From: Nocardia jejuensis NBRC 103114
GTDB lineage: Bacteria > Actinomycetota > Actinomycetes > Mycobacteriales > Mycobacteriaceae
DNA length: 64,000 nt
Assembly (NCBI RefSeq): GCF_001613145.1
Contig: NZ_BDBU01000022.1
Location: 1 to 64,000 of the forward strand
Direction of reading: 5' to 3'
In this document: positions 10,100 through 18,912 of the stretch, piece after piece
Numbering within the stretch: position 1 is the first letter of the stretch
Layout: every line of letters starts with the position of its first letter
The notes under the pieces: generated by a model
What the model saw: the letters and a program-made list of their open reading frames with translations, nothing else
What the model was told of the DNA's origin: nothing
The model's database searches: none
Program-made: the position numbers and the translations under genes

Positions 10100-10825
10100 A
10101 TGATCGGACTGGTCGTGGTCTCGCACAGTCGGGCGCTCGCGCGCGCGGCCGTATCACTTGCCACCGAACTGCTTCCGCGGCAGCCGATTCGGATCGAGGT
10201 CGCGGCGGGGTTGGACGAGACGACCCTGGGCACGGACGCGGTCGCGGTGTGCGAGGCGATCGCGGCGGCCGACAGCGGCGACGGGGTGCTGGTGCTGATG
10301 GATCTGGGCAGCGCGGTTCTTTCCGCGGAAACCGCCCTGGACCTGCTGGACCCGCCGCGCCAGGTGCATCTGACCGCTGCCCCGCTGGTGGAGGGTCTGG
10401 TCGCGGCGCTGGCGGCGGCGGGGGGCGGCGCGGACCTGCGCAAGAGCGCCCACGAGGCCGAACAGGCGCTGGCCGCCAAACGCGCCCAGCTCGGCGAAAC
10501 CCCCACGCTCGCAGGCGAACACGACACTCCCCCACCTCCTACCACCACCGTGTCGACGCCGGTGACCGAGGAGATCGTCGCGGTGACGAACGAGCAGGGC
10601 CTGCACGCCCGCCCCGCTGCCACCCTGGTGTCCGCCCTGGGAGACCTCGACGCTCAGGTGGAACTGCGCAACGCCACTACCGGTGCGGGGCCGGTCCCCG
10701 GTGACAGCCTCACCCGAGTCCTCACCCTGGGCGTCCTCGCTGGCCACGAACTCGGTGTCATCGCCACCGGCCCCGATGCCGACGCCGCGATCGCACTCGT
10801 GCGCGATCTCGCCTCCGGTCACTGA
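10100..10825 (+). CDS. dhaM: DhaM phosphotransferase: EIIA(Man)-like domain fused to HPr
   Basis: DhaM relays phosphate from the PTS to DhaL-ADP. The 241-residue protein has an EIIA-like domain (1-~130) with the phosphorylatable His9 in VVSHSR, an Ala/Pro-rich linker, and an HPr domain (~155-241) with His169 in GLHARPA. The enzyme-I-like third domain of E. coli DhaM is absent, so general enzyme I must supply phosphate. ATG 10100 is chosen for GGGAGAAGG upstream; the open frame extends further but covers dhaL. It is separated from dhaL by 85 bases, same strand. Confidence 0.92.
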   Translation: MIGLVVVSHSRALARAAVSLATELLPRQPIRIEVAAGLDETTLGTDAVAVCEAIAAADSGDGVLVLMDLGSAVLSAETALDLLDPPRQVHLTAAPLVEGLVAALAAAGGGADLRKSAHEAEQALAAKRAQLGETPTLAGEHDTPPPPTTTVSTPVTEEIVAVTNEQGLHARPAATLVSALGDLDAQVELRNATTGAGPVPGDSLTRVLTLGVLAGHELGVIATGPDADAAIALVRDLASGH

Positions 10826-11045
10826 CGGGATCGAGTCCGACGGGCCGCGCAACCAACTGTTCATCGTGCGGCCGAACGGCTCGCGCGTGGTCCGGTCCTC
10901 GGCGTCTTCACGGGCTCTGAACTGGGCGTTATCGCTATCGACCAGCGAGCTGTGCGAGCGAGCACACCGCATGCGAGAGACCGCGACCGTTCGATGCCGG
11001 GGCATGGCACTTTCGTCAGTCCGCGCGGAGGGGCAGGATCGTGGC

Positions 11046-11798
11046 ATGACTCTGAAGGAGAAGGCCGCAGCATTTCTTGAACTTCACACGCCGGGGAACC
11101 CGGTGATCCTGCCGACCGTGTGGGACGCCTGGTCGGCGAAACTGGTGCAGGACGCCGGATTCTCGGCATTGACGGTCGGCAGTCATCCGCTGGCGGACTC
11201 GCTCGGCAAGGACGATCACGAGGGCATGGAATTCACCGACGTCCTGGGCCGGATTCGCGAAATCACCGCCACCGTGGACATTCCGGTGTCGGTGGATATC
11301 GAGTCCGGCTACGGCGTGAAGCCCTCCGAGCTCATCGACGGACTGCTGGAGGCGGGCGCCGTCGGTCTCAATATCGAGGACACCGTGCACCGTGAGGGCG
11401 GCCGGCTGCGCGCCCCGCAGGAGCACGCCGACCTGGTGGGTGAACTCCGCCAGGCCGCGGATGCGGCGGGTGTGCGCTTCGTGGTGAACGCCCGCACCGA
11501 CGTCTTCATGCGCCCCGAGACCGGCAGCCCCGAGGAACGCCTGGAATCCGCGCTCACCCGTCTGCGCCTGGCCACCGAGGCGGGCGCGGACGTGCTCTAC
11601 CCGGTCGGCCGCCACGATGCCGCGACCCAGCGCACCCTCACCAGCGAACTGTCCCTCCCGATCAACGCGATCGGCATCCCCGACAAGGACACTCGTGCCG
11701 AGCACGCCGAACTCGGGGTGGCCCGAGTGAGTTTCGGCCCCTTCTTCCAGATCGCTCTGGCCGCCGAGGCCAACCGCCTCCTGCAGCCCTGGAAGTAG
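11046..11798 (+). CDS. Isocitrate lyase/phosphoenolpyruvate mutase superfamily protein
   Basis: The 250-residue protein folds as the PEP mutase/ICL TIM barrel that makes or breaks C-C or C-P bonds in 2-oxo acids using Mg2+. It has the family motifs VDIESGYG (metal-binding) and NIEDTVH, and VVNARTDVF near residue 145. The KKCGH loop of true isocitrate lyase is missing, so oxaloacetate decarboxylase or carboxyvinyl-phosphonate mutase-like activity is more likely. ATG 11046 follows 220 bases without a gene. It lies between the dha operon and the convergent Ter operon. Confidence 0.85.
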   Translation: MTLKEKAAAFLELHTPGNPVILPTVWDAWSAKLVQDAGFSALTVGSHPLADSLGKDDHEGMEFTDVLGRIREITATVDIPVSVDIESGYGVKPSELIDGLLEAGAVGLNIEDTVHREGGRLRAPQEHADLVGELRQAADAAGVRFVVNARTDVFMRPETGSPEERLESALTRLRLATEAGADVLYPVGRHDAATQRTLTSELSLPINAIGIPDKDTRAEHAELGVARVSFGPFFQIALAAEANRLLQPWK

Positions 11799-11811
11799 GC
11801 CGGCACACCGT

Positions 11812-11845
11812 GGAGAGCGGCGGCGCCACGCGCACGCCGCTCTCC
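11812..11845 (+). terminator. Hairpin between convergent genes
   Basis: An 11-bp perfect stem, GGAGAGCGGCG at 11812-11822 pairing with CGCCGCTCTCC at 11835-11845, lies 13 bases after the ICL-family stop. There is no T run, which is common for actinobacterial terminators. It may serve both this gene and the HAD gene ending at 11,917. Confidence 0.6.
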
Positions 11846-11916
11846 CGGCCCGGCGTCCGGCGATTTCACCGAACCGAACCGTCCACGGTGGCGGTGATGT
11901 CGCGAAGGGAGGCCGA

Positions 11917-12774
11917 CTAGTGGGTTCCGGTCAGTTGGGGCGTGGCGGCGGCGAACCAGGTGAGGATTTCCTCGGCGGCGCGGATACCGGAGGATTCGGT
12001 GACCGTGAGGTTGGGGTGGGTGAAGGCGAGTTGTTCGAGTTCGCCGTGGCGGGGGCGGATGGCGGCGTGCGCGGAGCGCAGCATTTCCGCGTCCAGGGCT
12101 CCGTCGCCCGCCGCCAGGAGCGGGGCCGCGGGATCGAGTTCGCCCGAATCCACCAGGCGGCGGCGCACTTCCGCGACGGCGCGGCTCTTGCACACCGCGT
12201 CCGGCATCGTATAGATCTTGCGGCCCTGCTGGGAGGCGGACCAGCCGCGCGGACGGCACCAGGCATCCCATTCGGCGAGGAAGTCGGCCGGGAGGGTGGC
12301 CAGGTCCACCACCAGGTAGTTGAAGAGCTCGTCGGCGACCCTGAACTTCAGGACGAAGGAATCGTCTACGCGGGAACGCAGTTCGGCGTTCACCTCCGCC
12401 AGCGTGACGCCGATGGCGTGCACCGCGGCCTCGAGGCCCGCGCGCCAGTCGATGTCGGGCACACCGTCCTCGAGGATATTGCCGCCATTGGTGGTGATGG
12501 CGAAGCGCCAGGGAGCGCCGGGCAGCCGGATCCGCTGGAACTGCTCGATGGTCCGGGTGGTGGTCGGAACGAGCGCGGCGGGCGTGCTCAACGCCGCCAG
12601 GCTCTCGGCCGCGAGCACCGTCATGAACGACAGCGGCGCACCGTCCAGATGCTCCACGCACACCGTCGAGGACTCCGGCACGCCACCGAAGGCGTTGCGG
12701 GAGTAGATCATCGTGCGATCCAGATCCGTCGCGATCAGCGTCGCCTTGCGCACGGGTCGTCCGTTCTCCGGCAC
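11917..12774 (-). CDS. HAD-superfamily hydrolase of the Ter biosynthetic operon
   Basis: This is a predicted phosphatase of about 285 residues. HAD motif I is TDLDRTMIY (nucleophile Asp and acid/base Asp), the Lys of motif III is in CKSRAVAEV, and motif IV is GDGALDAEM; a C2-type cap lies between them. GTG 12774 is chosen because its G is the last base of the upstream stop (one-base overlap); GTG 12753 is an alternative. It is the last gene of the operon 18,020 to 11,917. In Ter systems described from comparative genomics, such a HAD protein is predicted to dephosphorylate a nucleoside-like product made by the PRTase. Confidence 0.88.
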   Translation of the reverse strand: MPENGRPVRKATLIATDLDRTMIYSRNAFGGVPESSTVCVEHLDGAPLSFMTVLAAESLAALSTPAALVPTTTRTIEQFQRIRLPGAPWRFAITTNGGNILEDGVPDIDWRAGLEAAVHAIGVTLAEVNAELRSRVDDSFVLKFRVADELFNYLVVDLATLPADFLAEWDAWCRPRGWSASQQGRKIYTMPDAVCKSRAVAEVRRRLVDSGELDPAAPLLAAGDGALDAEMLRSAHAAIRPRHGELEQLAFTHPNLTVTESSGIRAAEEILTWFAAATPQLTGTH

Positions 12775-15572
12775 TACTTGTTCACATCCTTGATCAGGCC
12801 CATGCACGCGTAGGCCAGATCCGGCACCACCTCGACGGGAACATCGCGGGCGGCGGCGAGCATCCGGATGTGGGCGTGCTCGGGGGCGTCGGCCTCGCGC
12901 ACCAGCACCCGCCACGGCACCCGGCGCAGCAGCACCCGGGTGGTCTCTCCGACACCGGGTTTCACGAAGTTCACGCTGGAGATGCCGTACGCCTCACGCA
13001 CCTTCTCGACCGAGGCCCAGCCCGCCCAGGTCGGCGTGCGATCCGAATCGACCACCGCGGCAAGATTTTCCGCGACCAGCGGGCGCACCGTGTCGAAGCG
13101 GGCGGTGACCGCGTCCAGCAGACGGCCCGAGACGTCGTCGGCGGCGAGTTCGCGGTAGAACTTCGCGCCGTGGAAGTCGCCGGGACCGATCAGCGTGTCG
13201 TTGAGCACGGTGCGCGACACCAGTCCGGAGACCGTGGAGTTCAGGCAGGCCGAGGCGATCAGGAAGTCGTCGCGGGTGCCGTAGGTGCTGACACAGGCTC
13301 CCGGATCGGCCAGCACCGCCAGATCCGGATTGAACCGCGCCCCACCGGCGGCGTGATACTCCTCCAGGGCGTCGGCCAGCTCGTGGGTGATCGCGCCCTT
13401 GCCGGTCCAGCCGTCCACGAACACGATGTTCGCCGAGTCATGGTGCCGGGCCAGGTAATCCAACGCCACCGAGTCGATGCCCCGGTCGCGCACGATCGAC
13501 ACCGCGTAGTGCGGCGCGTCGATCCCGCGGGTGGCCAGCCAGCGGCGCATGAGCACACCCACCGGCGTTCCGGCGCGCGCCAGCGACACCAGCACGATCT
13601 CCTCGCCGCGCTCGGCGACGACGAGTTCGGACACCGTGGCGACCGCGAGGGCCAGCCGCTCGGCGCTCTGCTCGAGCACCGTGTCGAACAGCTCCCGGTA
13701 GGCCGCGTCGGGCTGGAACTCGATCGGCAGCGATTCCGCGTAGTGCGCCTCGCCCGCCTGGATCCGCTGTTCACGTTCGGCCACATCGGCTTCCAGATCC
13801 GCCGCCGACAGATCCTTCAGCAGCCACGCCACCTCGTCCGGCGCGTACGACCCGAAGTCGGGACCGTACAGCGGCTCCGGCAGCACGACCTCGTCGACCG
13901 GACCGGAGGCAGGCTGATCTTCCCCGGCGTCGATTCGGCTTTCGGCGGCGTCTATCGACGCGGCGATGAACTCGACCGAGTCCGCTGTCGAATCGATCAG
14001 CCGGGCAGCCAGATCGACGGCCGAATCCGGCAGTGGGGCAACAGGATCGGGCAGACCCATGGCCAGCAGTTCGGCCGGATCGGCGGCGAGCAGTTCGCTC
14101 GGATCGGTGTCCGAGGGCCAGCTCACCATGGCGGGTTCGGCGGGCTCGGCAGGGTCGGTGAGGTGCGCGCGGGCGTTGGTGAGGGTGCGCGGGTCCGCCC
14201 CGGGCAGCACCGCCAGCACGACGTCCGAGCCGGAGGCGGTCAGCACGTCGATCAGTCCGCCGGGGGCGGTCAGGCTGGGGGTGTCGGCGGGTTCGTCGAT
14301 CACGACCAGCAGAATCGGGTCCACGCCGGACGGCTGCGGCCAGTGCGCGTTGTAGAGATAGCGGGGCACGTCCTCGCCGGCTTCGGCGCCGGATTCGGGT
14401 GCGGTGAAACGGAATCCGCGACGCAGCGGGTAGCCGGGCTCGTCCAGGACGTAGGCCGGGGAGCGCGTGGTGGTCTGGAACCGCGTCGGGACGGCGCTGC
14501 CGGCCAGGGCTTGCGCCAAGCGCAGCGGCAGGTACATGAACTCCTCGTGCCCGAGCACGATCACCGGACGCGGTCCGGCGGCCAGATCCGGGGCAGCGTC
14601 GTCCTGGCTCACCCAGGTCATCGCGTCCAGTTCGCGCCATAGTCGTTCGGCGGTCTCGGCCAGCGCCGTCTCGAACGCGGCCGCGTCGGTGCTCAGGACG
14701 CCGTGCCGTCCACCCTCGGGAACCGTCTTCGGCCAAGGCAATTCGATGCGCGCGAACTCACCGCGCACGTCGGCGACCGGGTTCAGCACCGGATCGGGCA
14801 GCGCGGCGACGGAGTCGACCAGTCCGTCGGGCAGCAGGGTCTCCCCCGAGGCCAGGCAGACGGTGTCGATGCGCGCGCCCAGCTCCGCGGCCGCCCGCTC
14901 GAACGCGGCCTTGTCCGCCGCGGTGCGCATGTCCACCAGCGAGGCCAGAATGTAGTGCGAGCGCGGGGTGAACTCGTGCAGCGCCCGGATCGCGTCCAAT
15001 GCCGTTGCCCCGGTGGAGATCTCGTCGTCGACGAGCACCATGGGCAGGGCGTTGAGGAAGATCCCGGACGGCGCGGGCTGCAGCAGATGCGAGGTGGCGT
15101 GCGAGTGCCCCTCCTCGAATCCGGTCAGGGTGTGCGCGGTCGGCACCTCGCGGCGGGTGGAGTGCAGGTAACACCGGGCGTGGATACGGGCCGCCACACA
15201 GTGCCCCAGCCCGGTGGCCGTCTCCGCGAACCCCAGCACGACGGCTGCGACGTCGGGCGAATCGGTTTGCGCGGAAGACTCTTCGACCGAGCCGGTGGAG
15301 TCCGCACGCGCACCGGCGGCGCTCGACCGCCCGGACAGGACATCGCGCACCAGGTCGCCGAGCCGGTTGCCCGCGTCCAGGACGCGGTGCGGATCGGTCG
15401 GCACGTGTTTGCCCAGCACCGTGGACACCAGCAGGTGCGCGCGCCGGGAGTTGTTGTGCCGCAGACCCGGTTCCACGAGTGCGGGGATCAGCCACTGCGC
15501 GTCCGTGCCGTGCGAGTCGGCGTGCCGCAGGCCCAGTCCGAGCTCGCGGGTGGCCCAGGGATTCGGGGTCAC
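12774..15572 (-). CDS. Fusion: Ter-type phosphoribosyltransferase + TRSP domain + StiP-like + PELOTA-like RNA-binding domain
   Basis: The 932-residue protein combines parts that are often separate genes in Ter clusters. About residues 25-230 form a PRTase with the PRPP loop VLVDDEISTGAT. A TRSP-like domain (~330-480) includes HEEFMYLPL. An acidic linker (~480-555) follows. A StiP-type domain, annotated as a cysteine protease but with a PRTase-like fold (~560-840), starts at EPLYGPDFGSYAPDEV and includes VFVDGWTGKG and ASACLNSTVSGL. The C-terminal ~80 residues resemble the PELOTA/L7Ae-like RNA-binding domain. GTG 15572 overlaps the upstream stop by 4 bases; the frame continues to 16121 but that part is shadow sequence of the citE-like gene. 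The predicted role is synthesis of a nucleotide-like metabolite in metal/stress response; this is inference from family context. Confidence 0.85.
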   Translation of the reverse strand: MTPNPWATRELGLGLRHADSHGTDAQWLIPALVEPGLRHNNSRRAHLLVSTVLGKHVPTDPHRVLDAGNRLGDLVRDVLSGRSSAAGARADSTGSVEESSAQTDSPDVAAVVLGFAETATGLGHCVAARIHARCYLHSTRREVPTAHTLTGFEEGHSHATSHLLQPAPSGIFLNALPMVLVDDEISTGATALDAIRALHEFTPRSHYILASLVDMRTAADKAAFERAAAELGARIDTVCLASGETLLPDGLVDSVAALPDPVLNPVADVRGEFARIELPWPKTVPEGGRHGVLSTDAAAFETALAETAERLWRELDAMTWVSQDDAAPDLAAGPRPVIVLGHEEFMYLPLRLAQALAGSAVPTRFQTTTRSPAYVLDEPGYPLRRGFRFTAPESGAEAGEDVPRYLYNAHWPQPSGVDPILLVVIDEPADTPSLTAPGGLIDVLTASGSDVVLAVLPGADPRTLTNARAHLTDPAEPAEPAMVSWPSDTDPSELLAADPAELLAMGLPDPVAPLPDSAVDLAARLIDSTADSVEFIAASIDAAESRIDAGEDQPASGPVDEVVLPEPLYGPDFGSYAPDEVAWLLKDLSAADLEADVAEREQRIQAGEAHYAESLPIEFQPDAAYRELFDTVLEQSAERLALAVATVSELVVAERGEEIVLVSLARAGTPVGVLMRRWLATRGIDAPHYAVSIVRDRGIDSVALDYLARHHDSANIVFVDGWTGKGAITHELADALEEYHAAGGARFNPDLAVLADPGACVSTYGTRDDFLIASACLNSTVSGLVSRTVLNDTLIGPGDFHGAKFYRELAADDVSGRLLDAVTARFDTVRPLVAENLAAVVDSDRTPTWAGWASVEKVREAYGISSVNFVKPGVGETTRVLLRRVPWRVLVREADAPEHAHIRMLAAARDVPVEVVPDLAYACMGLIKDVNK

Positions 15573-16786
15573 GATGCCACCGCTTTCAGTAGGTCGACGA
15601 AGGACACGCCCTTGTTGGTGACGCCGAATACCCTGGCGCGCAGCATGGTCTGGTTGGCCCAGCTGCGATGCGGGCGCATCTCGTTCATCTTGTTGCGGTA
15701 TTCCGAGGCGGCCACGCCGCCGACGTCCACGCGCAGGATGTCCAGCGCGTCGGAGTACTCCTCGTGGGTGACCACCGACAGTGCGTGCACCACCGCCACG
15801 TGCGAGGGATGGATGACGGTCTTGCCCTGGATGCCGTTGGCGCGGTCGAGGGTGATCTCGCGCAGCAGGCCGTCCAGATCGCGGCTGACCAGGTGTTCGC
15901 GGAAGGGCACCGCGTCCACCTCGGCGAACGGTGAAGTGCGCAGCATCGGCCGGAACATGCGCTCGTGGTCGGCGAAGTACTCCCACACCGGTCCGGTGAT
16001 GGTGTATCCGGTGCCGTCGGCGCGGCCGAGGTAGTTGACTATGTCGGCGATGACGTCCGCGACCACGCGCACGTCGTAGATCGTGAGATCGCGATCGCGC
16101 CGAATTCCGAAGGTGGAGCACATATCCGTGGCTCCGATCCGCACCGCCAGCACCCGATCGCGATGTGCGGCGAGCACGTCCTCGATCAGATGCAGCTCGT
16201 GGTCACGGGTCTGACGATGAACCAGCGCGGGCGATTCCAGCACCGGCATACCGAACACGTTGCGCCCCAGCCGTTCCGAGGCGTACTCGAGGGTCGCGAG
16301 GTATTCCGCGGCGGATCGGCTGTCGAACTTGGGGAAGACGAAGCCGGTCAGCGCCTGCCCGCCGGCCCCGAGCAGATCGACGATCTCCGCGACCGCCGCG
16401 GCATCGCGGACCCGCACGAACAGCAGCGGGTAGGGGTCCTTGCCCGCACCCAGCTCGTTCAGGGTCACCGCGGCCTGCTCGGTCGCGAATTCCACCTCGT
16501 CGTCGGCGACCGCGTCCTCGAGGTCGATGACCATCGAGCACACGCCGCTCTTGGCCCGTCGCACGATGGTGGCGCTCAGGTCCGCACGCGTGGCGGGCAC
16601 GTACAGCGTCGCGCCCAGCGCCATGGCGAGGGTGCCGCGGTCGAGGGTGTCGCCGAACGGTTCGGGCAGCCGATGGAACAGCAGCCGCATCTCCGGCCCC
16701 GGGACCTGCCGAAAGTGTTTCAGCGGCTGCCGCTTGTCCAGCGACACGGGGGTGGTTTCCGGACAGGTGGTGATAATCGCGGTCAT
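15569..16786 (-). CDS. HpcH/HpaI aldolase/citrate lyase beta (CitE)-like protein of the Ter operon
   Basis: The 405-residue TIM-barrel protein starts at ATG 16786, preceded by GGGGGGA. Family motifs are LYVPATRADL, MVIDLEDAV (metal-binding Glu/Asp) and GKTVIHPSHV near the end. CitE-like enzymes cleave or form C-C bonds of acyl-CoA or oxo acids; the Ter version is predicted to modify a precursor for the PRTase. It is coupled to the next gene by a GTGA overlap and lies 34 bases after the coiled-coil gene. The open frame reaches 17071 but that would run into the upstream gene. Confidence 0.88.
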   Translation of the reverse strand: MTAIITTCPETTPVSLDKRQPLKHFRQVPGPEMRLLFHRLPEPFGDTLDRGTLAMALGATLYVPATRADLSATIVRRAKSGVCSMVIDLEDAVADDEVEFATEQAAVTLNELGAGKDPYPLLFVRVRDAAAVAEIVDLLGAGGQALTGFVFPKFDSRSAAEYLATLEYASERLGRNVFGMPVLESPALVHRQTRDHELHLIEDVLAAHRDRVLAVRIGATDMCSTFGIRRDRDLTIYDVRVVADVIADIVNYLGRADGTGYTITGPVWEYFADHERMFRPMLRTSPFAEVDAVPFREHLVSRDLDGLLREITLDRANGIQGKTVIHPSHVAVVHALSVVTHEEYSDALDILRVDVGGVAASEYRNKMNEMRPHRSWANQTMLRARVFGVTNKGVSFVDLLKAVAS

Positions 16787-16820
16787 CGTCCCCCCATTTC
16801 TCCTAGCTAGTGATTCCGGT

Positions 16821-18020
16821 CTATCTTTCGGTCTTCCGCATGCGTTCGACAACACCGGCGATGAACACCCTGATGGCCTCGAGCTCCGACACGTACGCCC
16901 AGTAGTCGGGATGCGGGCCGGTGGACAGGCCGTTCGCCACTCGATCCAGGCGTTCGGACTGTGCGTCGAGCACCGAACCCCACTGCGCGACGAGACCGCT
17001 GTTGACCGCCAGCATCTGCGCGTCGCGCAGTTTGAACCGGACGGCCTTGGCCCTGTCCTGTGGTCTGTCACGCACCTCGCGCAGCAGTGCGAGGCGGTCG
17101 GTGACGGCCTCTGCCTGCTCCTCGGCGGTGGCGAGATGGGCGCGAGCGGATGTGGTCAGCTCAAGCGTTTGCTCCGGGTCGTGGTTCTGCAGTGCGGCCC
17201 GCGCGCGCGACAGCTCCGCTTCGGCAGCGGCCACAGCTTGCTGGGCTTGCCGCTCATTGTTGGCCAAATCTACCGAACTCGCAGCATTGAACTCTCGGAG
17301 CAGGGCCGACATGGCCGGAACCACGCGCTCCAATCGGTTGCGCGCGGCGGAGGAACGGGTTGCTGCCGAGGCGAGCGCGGTGCTCGCCGAATGCTGTTTG
17401 CCGGGTGCGTCTTCCAGTGCCCTTGACAACGCCCGGGTGTGATTCTCCAATCGCGTCGCCGCCTCGCGCAGCGCTCCCGCGGGACCGCCGATCGCGCGTT
17501 CGAGTGTGACGAGTCCCTCATCCACCGCGGCCGCCGAGCGCCGCACCGAGGGGTATTCGGTGTACGGCGAATCGCCGGCGGCCTGCCTGGTCTGCTCGGC
17601 CGCGATCCGGACCTGCGCGGCCAGTTGCGGCACTGCCCCGTACAGCGCGACCGCGCTCTCCAATTGCGCCTGATTGCCGCGATAGAACTCGTCCACCGCC
17701 ACCGCGGCATCCGAGAGTCGGCGGATGTGCACGTCGATCTCGGGCTGCGGGACCGTGGTGCCGTCGCGTTCGGCCTGGTCGAGCCGCTCGTTCAGGGCCA
17801 GGTACGCACCGGCCGCGTCGTAGCAGCGGGCCCGCACGGTCTCCCATTTCGCCGTCAGACCGCGTTCGGGATACATCTCGGACGAGGCGGCCACCGCAGC
17901 CTCGGCAACGCTTTGACGCCGATCCATGTCCAGGAAGGCCGCGGTGAGGCTCTGGCGAGCCTGTTGCAGCCATTCGTTGCTCCGAGCGGACCGGAACCAT
18001 GCGCGCCTACGGGCTGTCAC
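16821..18020 (-). CDS. Coiled-coil protein, first gene of the Ter biosynthetic operon
   Basis: The 399-residue protein is almost entirely helical, Ala/Glu/Arg-rich, with long heptad-like stretches (about 180-310). There is no signal peptide or membrane segment. I do not recognise a catalytic domain; helical proteins of unknown function are recurrent neighbours of Ter PRTase/StiP genes, so a scaffold or sensor role is plausible. The start is GTG 18020 without a good ribosome-binding site, so a start further downstream is possible. It is divergent from terD across 209 bases, which would allow co-regulation. Confidence 0.75.
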   Translation of the reverse strand: MTARRRAWFRSARSNEWLQQARQSLTAAFLDMDRRQSVAEAAVAASSEMYPERGLTAKWETVRARCYDAAGAYLALNERLDQAERDGTTVPQPEIDVHIRRLSDAAVAVDEFYRGNQAQLESAVALYGAVPQLAAQVRIAAEQTRQAAGDSPYTEYPSVRRSAAAVDEGLVTLERAIGGPAGALREAATRLENHTRALSRALEDAPGKQHSASTALASAATRSSAARNRLERVVPAMSALLREFNAASSVDLANNERQAQQAVAAAEAELSRARAALQNHDPEQTLELTTSARAHLATAEEQAEAVTDRLALLREVRDRPQDRAKAVRFKLRDAQMLAVNSGLVAQWGSVLDAQSERLDRVANGLSTGPHPDYWAYVSELEAIRVFIAGVVERMRKTER

Positions 18021-18229
18021 GCTTCGATGTTAGGAGAACGTTCACACCGAGGGCGATGATGACGATCAACTGCTGACATGTCGTGTGACAGGGTTGTCCC
18101 GAGGGATGTCCTCGGTTTGTTCCTGCACAAGGCCCGGCAAAGCTACTAGTGTCGTATCTGCGGACCCCGGCAAATCGGACATGCCGCGTACAGCACTGCT
18201 AAAACGCTTTCAACGAAAGGGATTCCCGC
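18021..18229. promoter_or_regulatory. Divergent promoter region between the Ter operon and terD-terC
   Basis: These 209 bases separate two outward-facing Ter transcripts. They hold the 8-base palindrome GACATGTC (18075-18082) and a possible -10 box TACTAG (18144-18149) for terD. I see no convincing -35 and no small ORF with a ribosome-binding site. Confidence 0.45.
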
Positions 18230-18805
18230 ATGGGTGTCAGTTTGGCCAAGGGCGGCAATGTCTCGCTGACCAAGGCAGCTCCGAACCTCACCGCGGTCGC
18301 CGTCGGCCTCGGCTGGGATGTGCGGACCACCACCGGGTCCGACTTCGACCTGGACGCGAGCGCCATCGCGACCGGAGCCGACAAGAAGGTTGTCTCGGAC
18401 AAGCACTTCGTCTTCTTCAACAACCTGACCTCTCCGGAGGGCTCCATCGTGCACACCGGTGACAACCTCACCGGTGAGGGCGAGGGCGACGACGAGGTCA
18501 TCAACGTCGATCTGGCCGGCACCCCGCCGACCATCGAGTCGATCTTCTTCCCGGTCTCGATCTACGACGCGGAGACCCGCGCCCAGAGCTTCGGCCAGGT
18601 CCGCAACGCGTACATCCGCGTCGTGGATCGCAGCAACGGCACCGAGCTGGCCCGCTACGACCTGAGCGAGGACGCCTCGACCGAGACCGCCATGGTCTTC
18701 GGCGAGCTGTACCGCAACGGCGCCGAGTGGAAGTTCCGCGCCGTCGGTCAGGGCTACGCGTCGGGCTTGGCGGGCATCGCTCGCGACTACGGCGTCAACA
18801 TCTAG
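18230..18805 (+). CDS. terD: TerD family tellurium/stress resistance protein
   Basis: The 191-residue, single-domain protein has the standard TerD length. It starts MGVSLAKGGNVSL and has the Ca2+-binding motifs DFDLDASA and GEGEGDDEVINVDL, then RYDLSEDASTETAM and AVGQGYASGL. The ATG at 18230 has AAAGG upstream. TerD proteins are cytosolic Ca2+ binders that associate with the membrane protein TerC; together they confer tolerance to tellurite and other stress by an unresolved mechanism. terC follows on the same strand, with a strong hairpin in between. Confidence 0.95.
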   Translation: MGVSLAKGGNVSLTKAAPNLTAVAVGLGWDVRTTTGSDFDLDASAIATGADKKVVSDKHFVFFNNLTSPEGSIVHTGDNLTGEGEGDDEVINVDLAGTPPTIESIFFPVSIYDAETRAQSFGQVRNAYIRVVDRSNGTELARYDLSEDASTETAMVFGELYRNGAEWKFRAVGQGYASGLAGIARDYGVNI

Positions 18806-18824
18806 TCGAATAACCGCTGCCGCA

Positions 18825-18851
18825 GGGGGACTCGGGACGCTCGGGTCCCCC
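18825..18851 (+). terminator. 12-bp hairpin between terD and terC
   Basis: GGGGGAC at 18825-18831 pairs with GTCCCCC at 18845-18851, and the inner TCGGG/CTCGG adds five pairs (two G-T) around a 3-base loop. It lies 19 bases after the terD stop with no T run. It could attenuate terD transcription before terC or protect the terD mRNA end. Confidence 0.6.
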
Positions 18852-18912
18852 GGACGTGGCTGATGCGTCCGGCCCGGTGAAACCACCGGCCCACCGAACC
18901 GATCCCGGCACA

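Noticed and set aside
14703..16034. 443-residue plus-strand open frame opposite the Ter fusion
   Set aside because: Antisense to well-supported domains (PRTase, CitE), with atypical composition.
15573..16121. N-terminal extension of the Ter fusion (frame open to 16121)
   Set aside because: The extra 183 residues are Arg/His-rich out-of-frame citE sequence; the GTGA overlap start at 15572 fits the operon.
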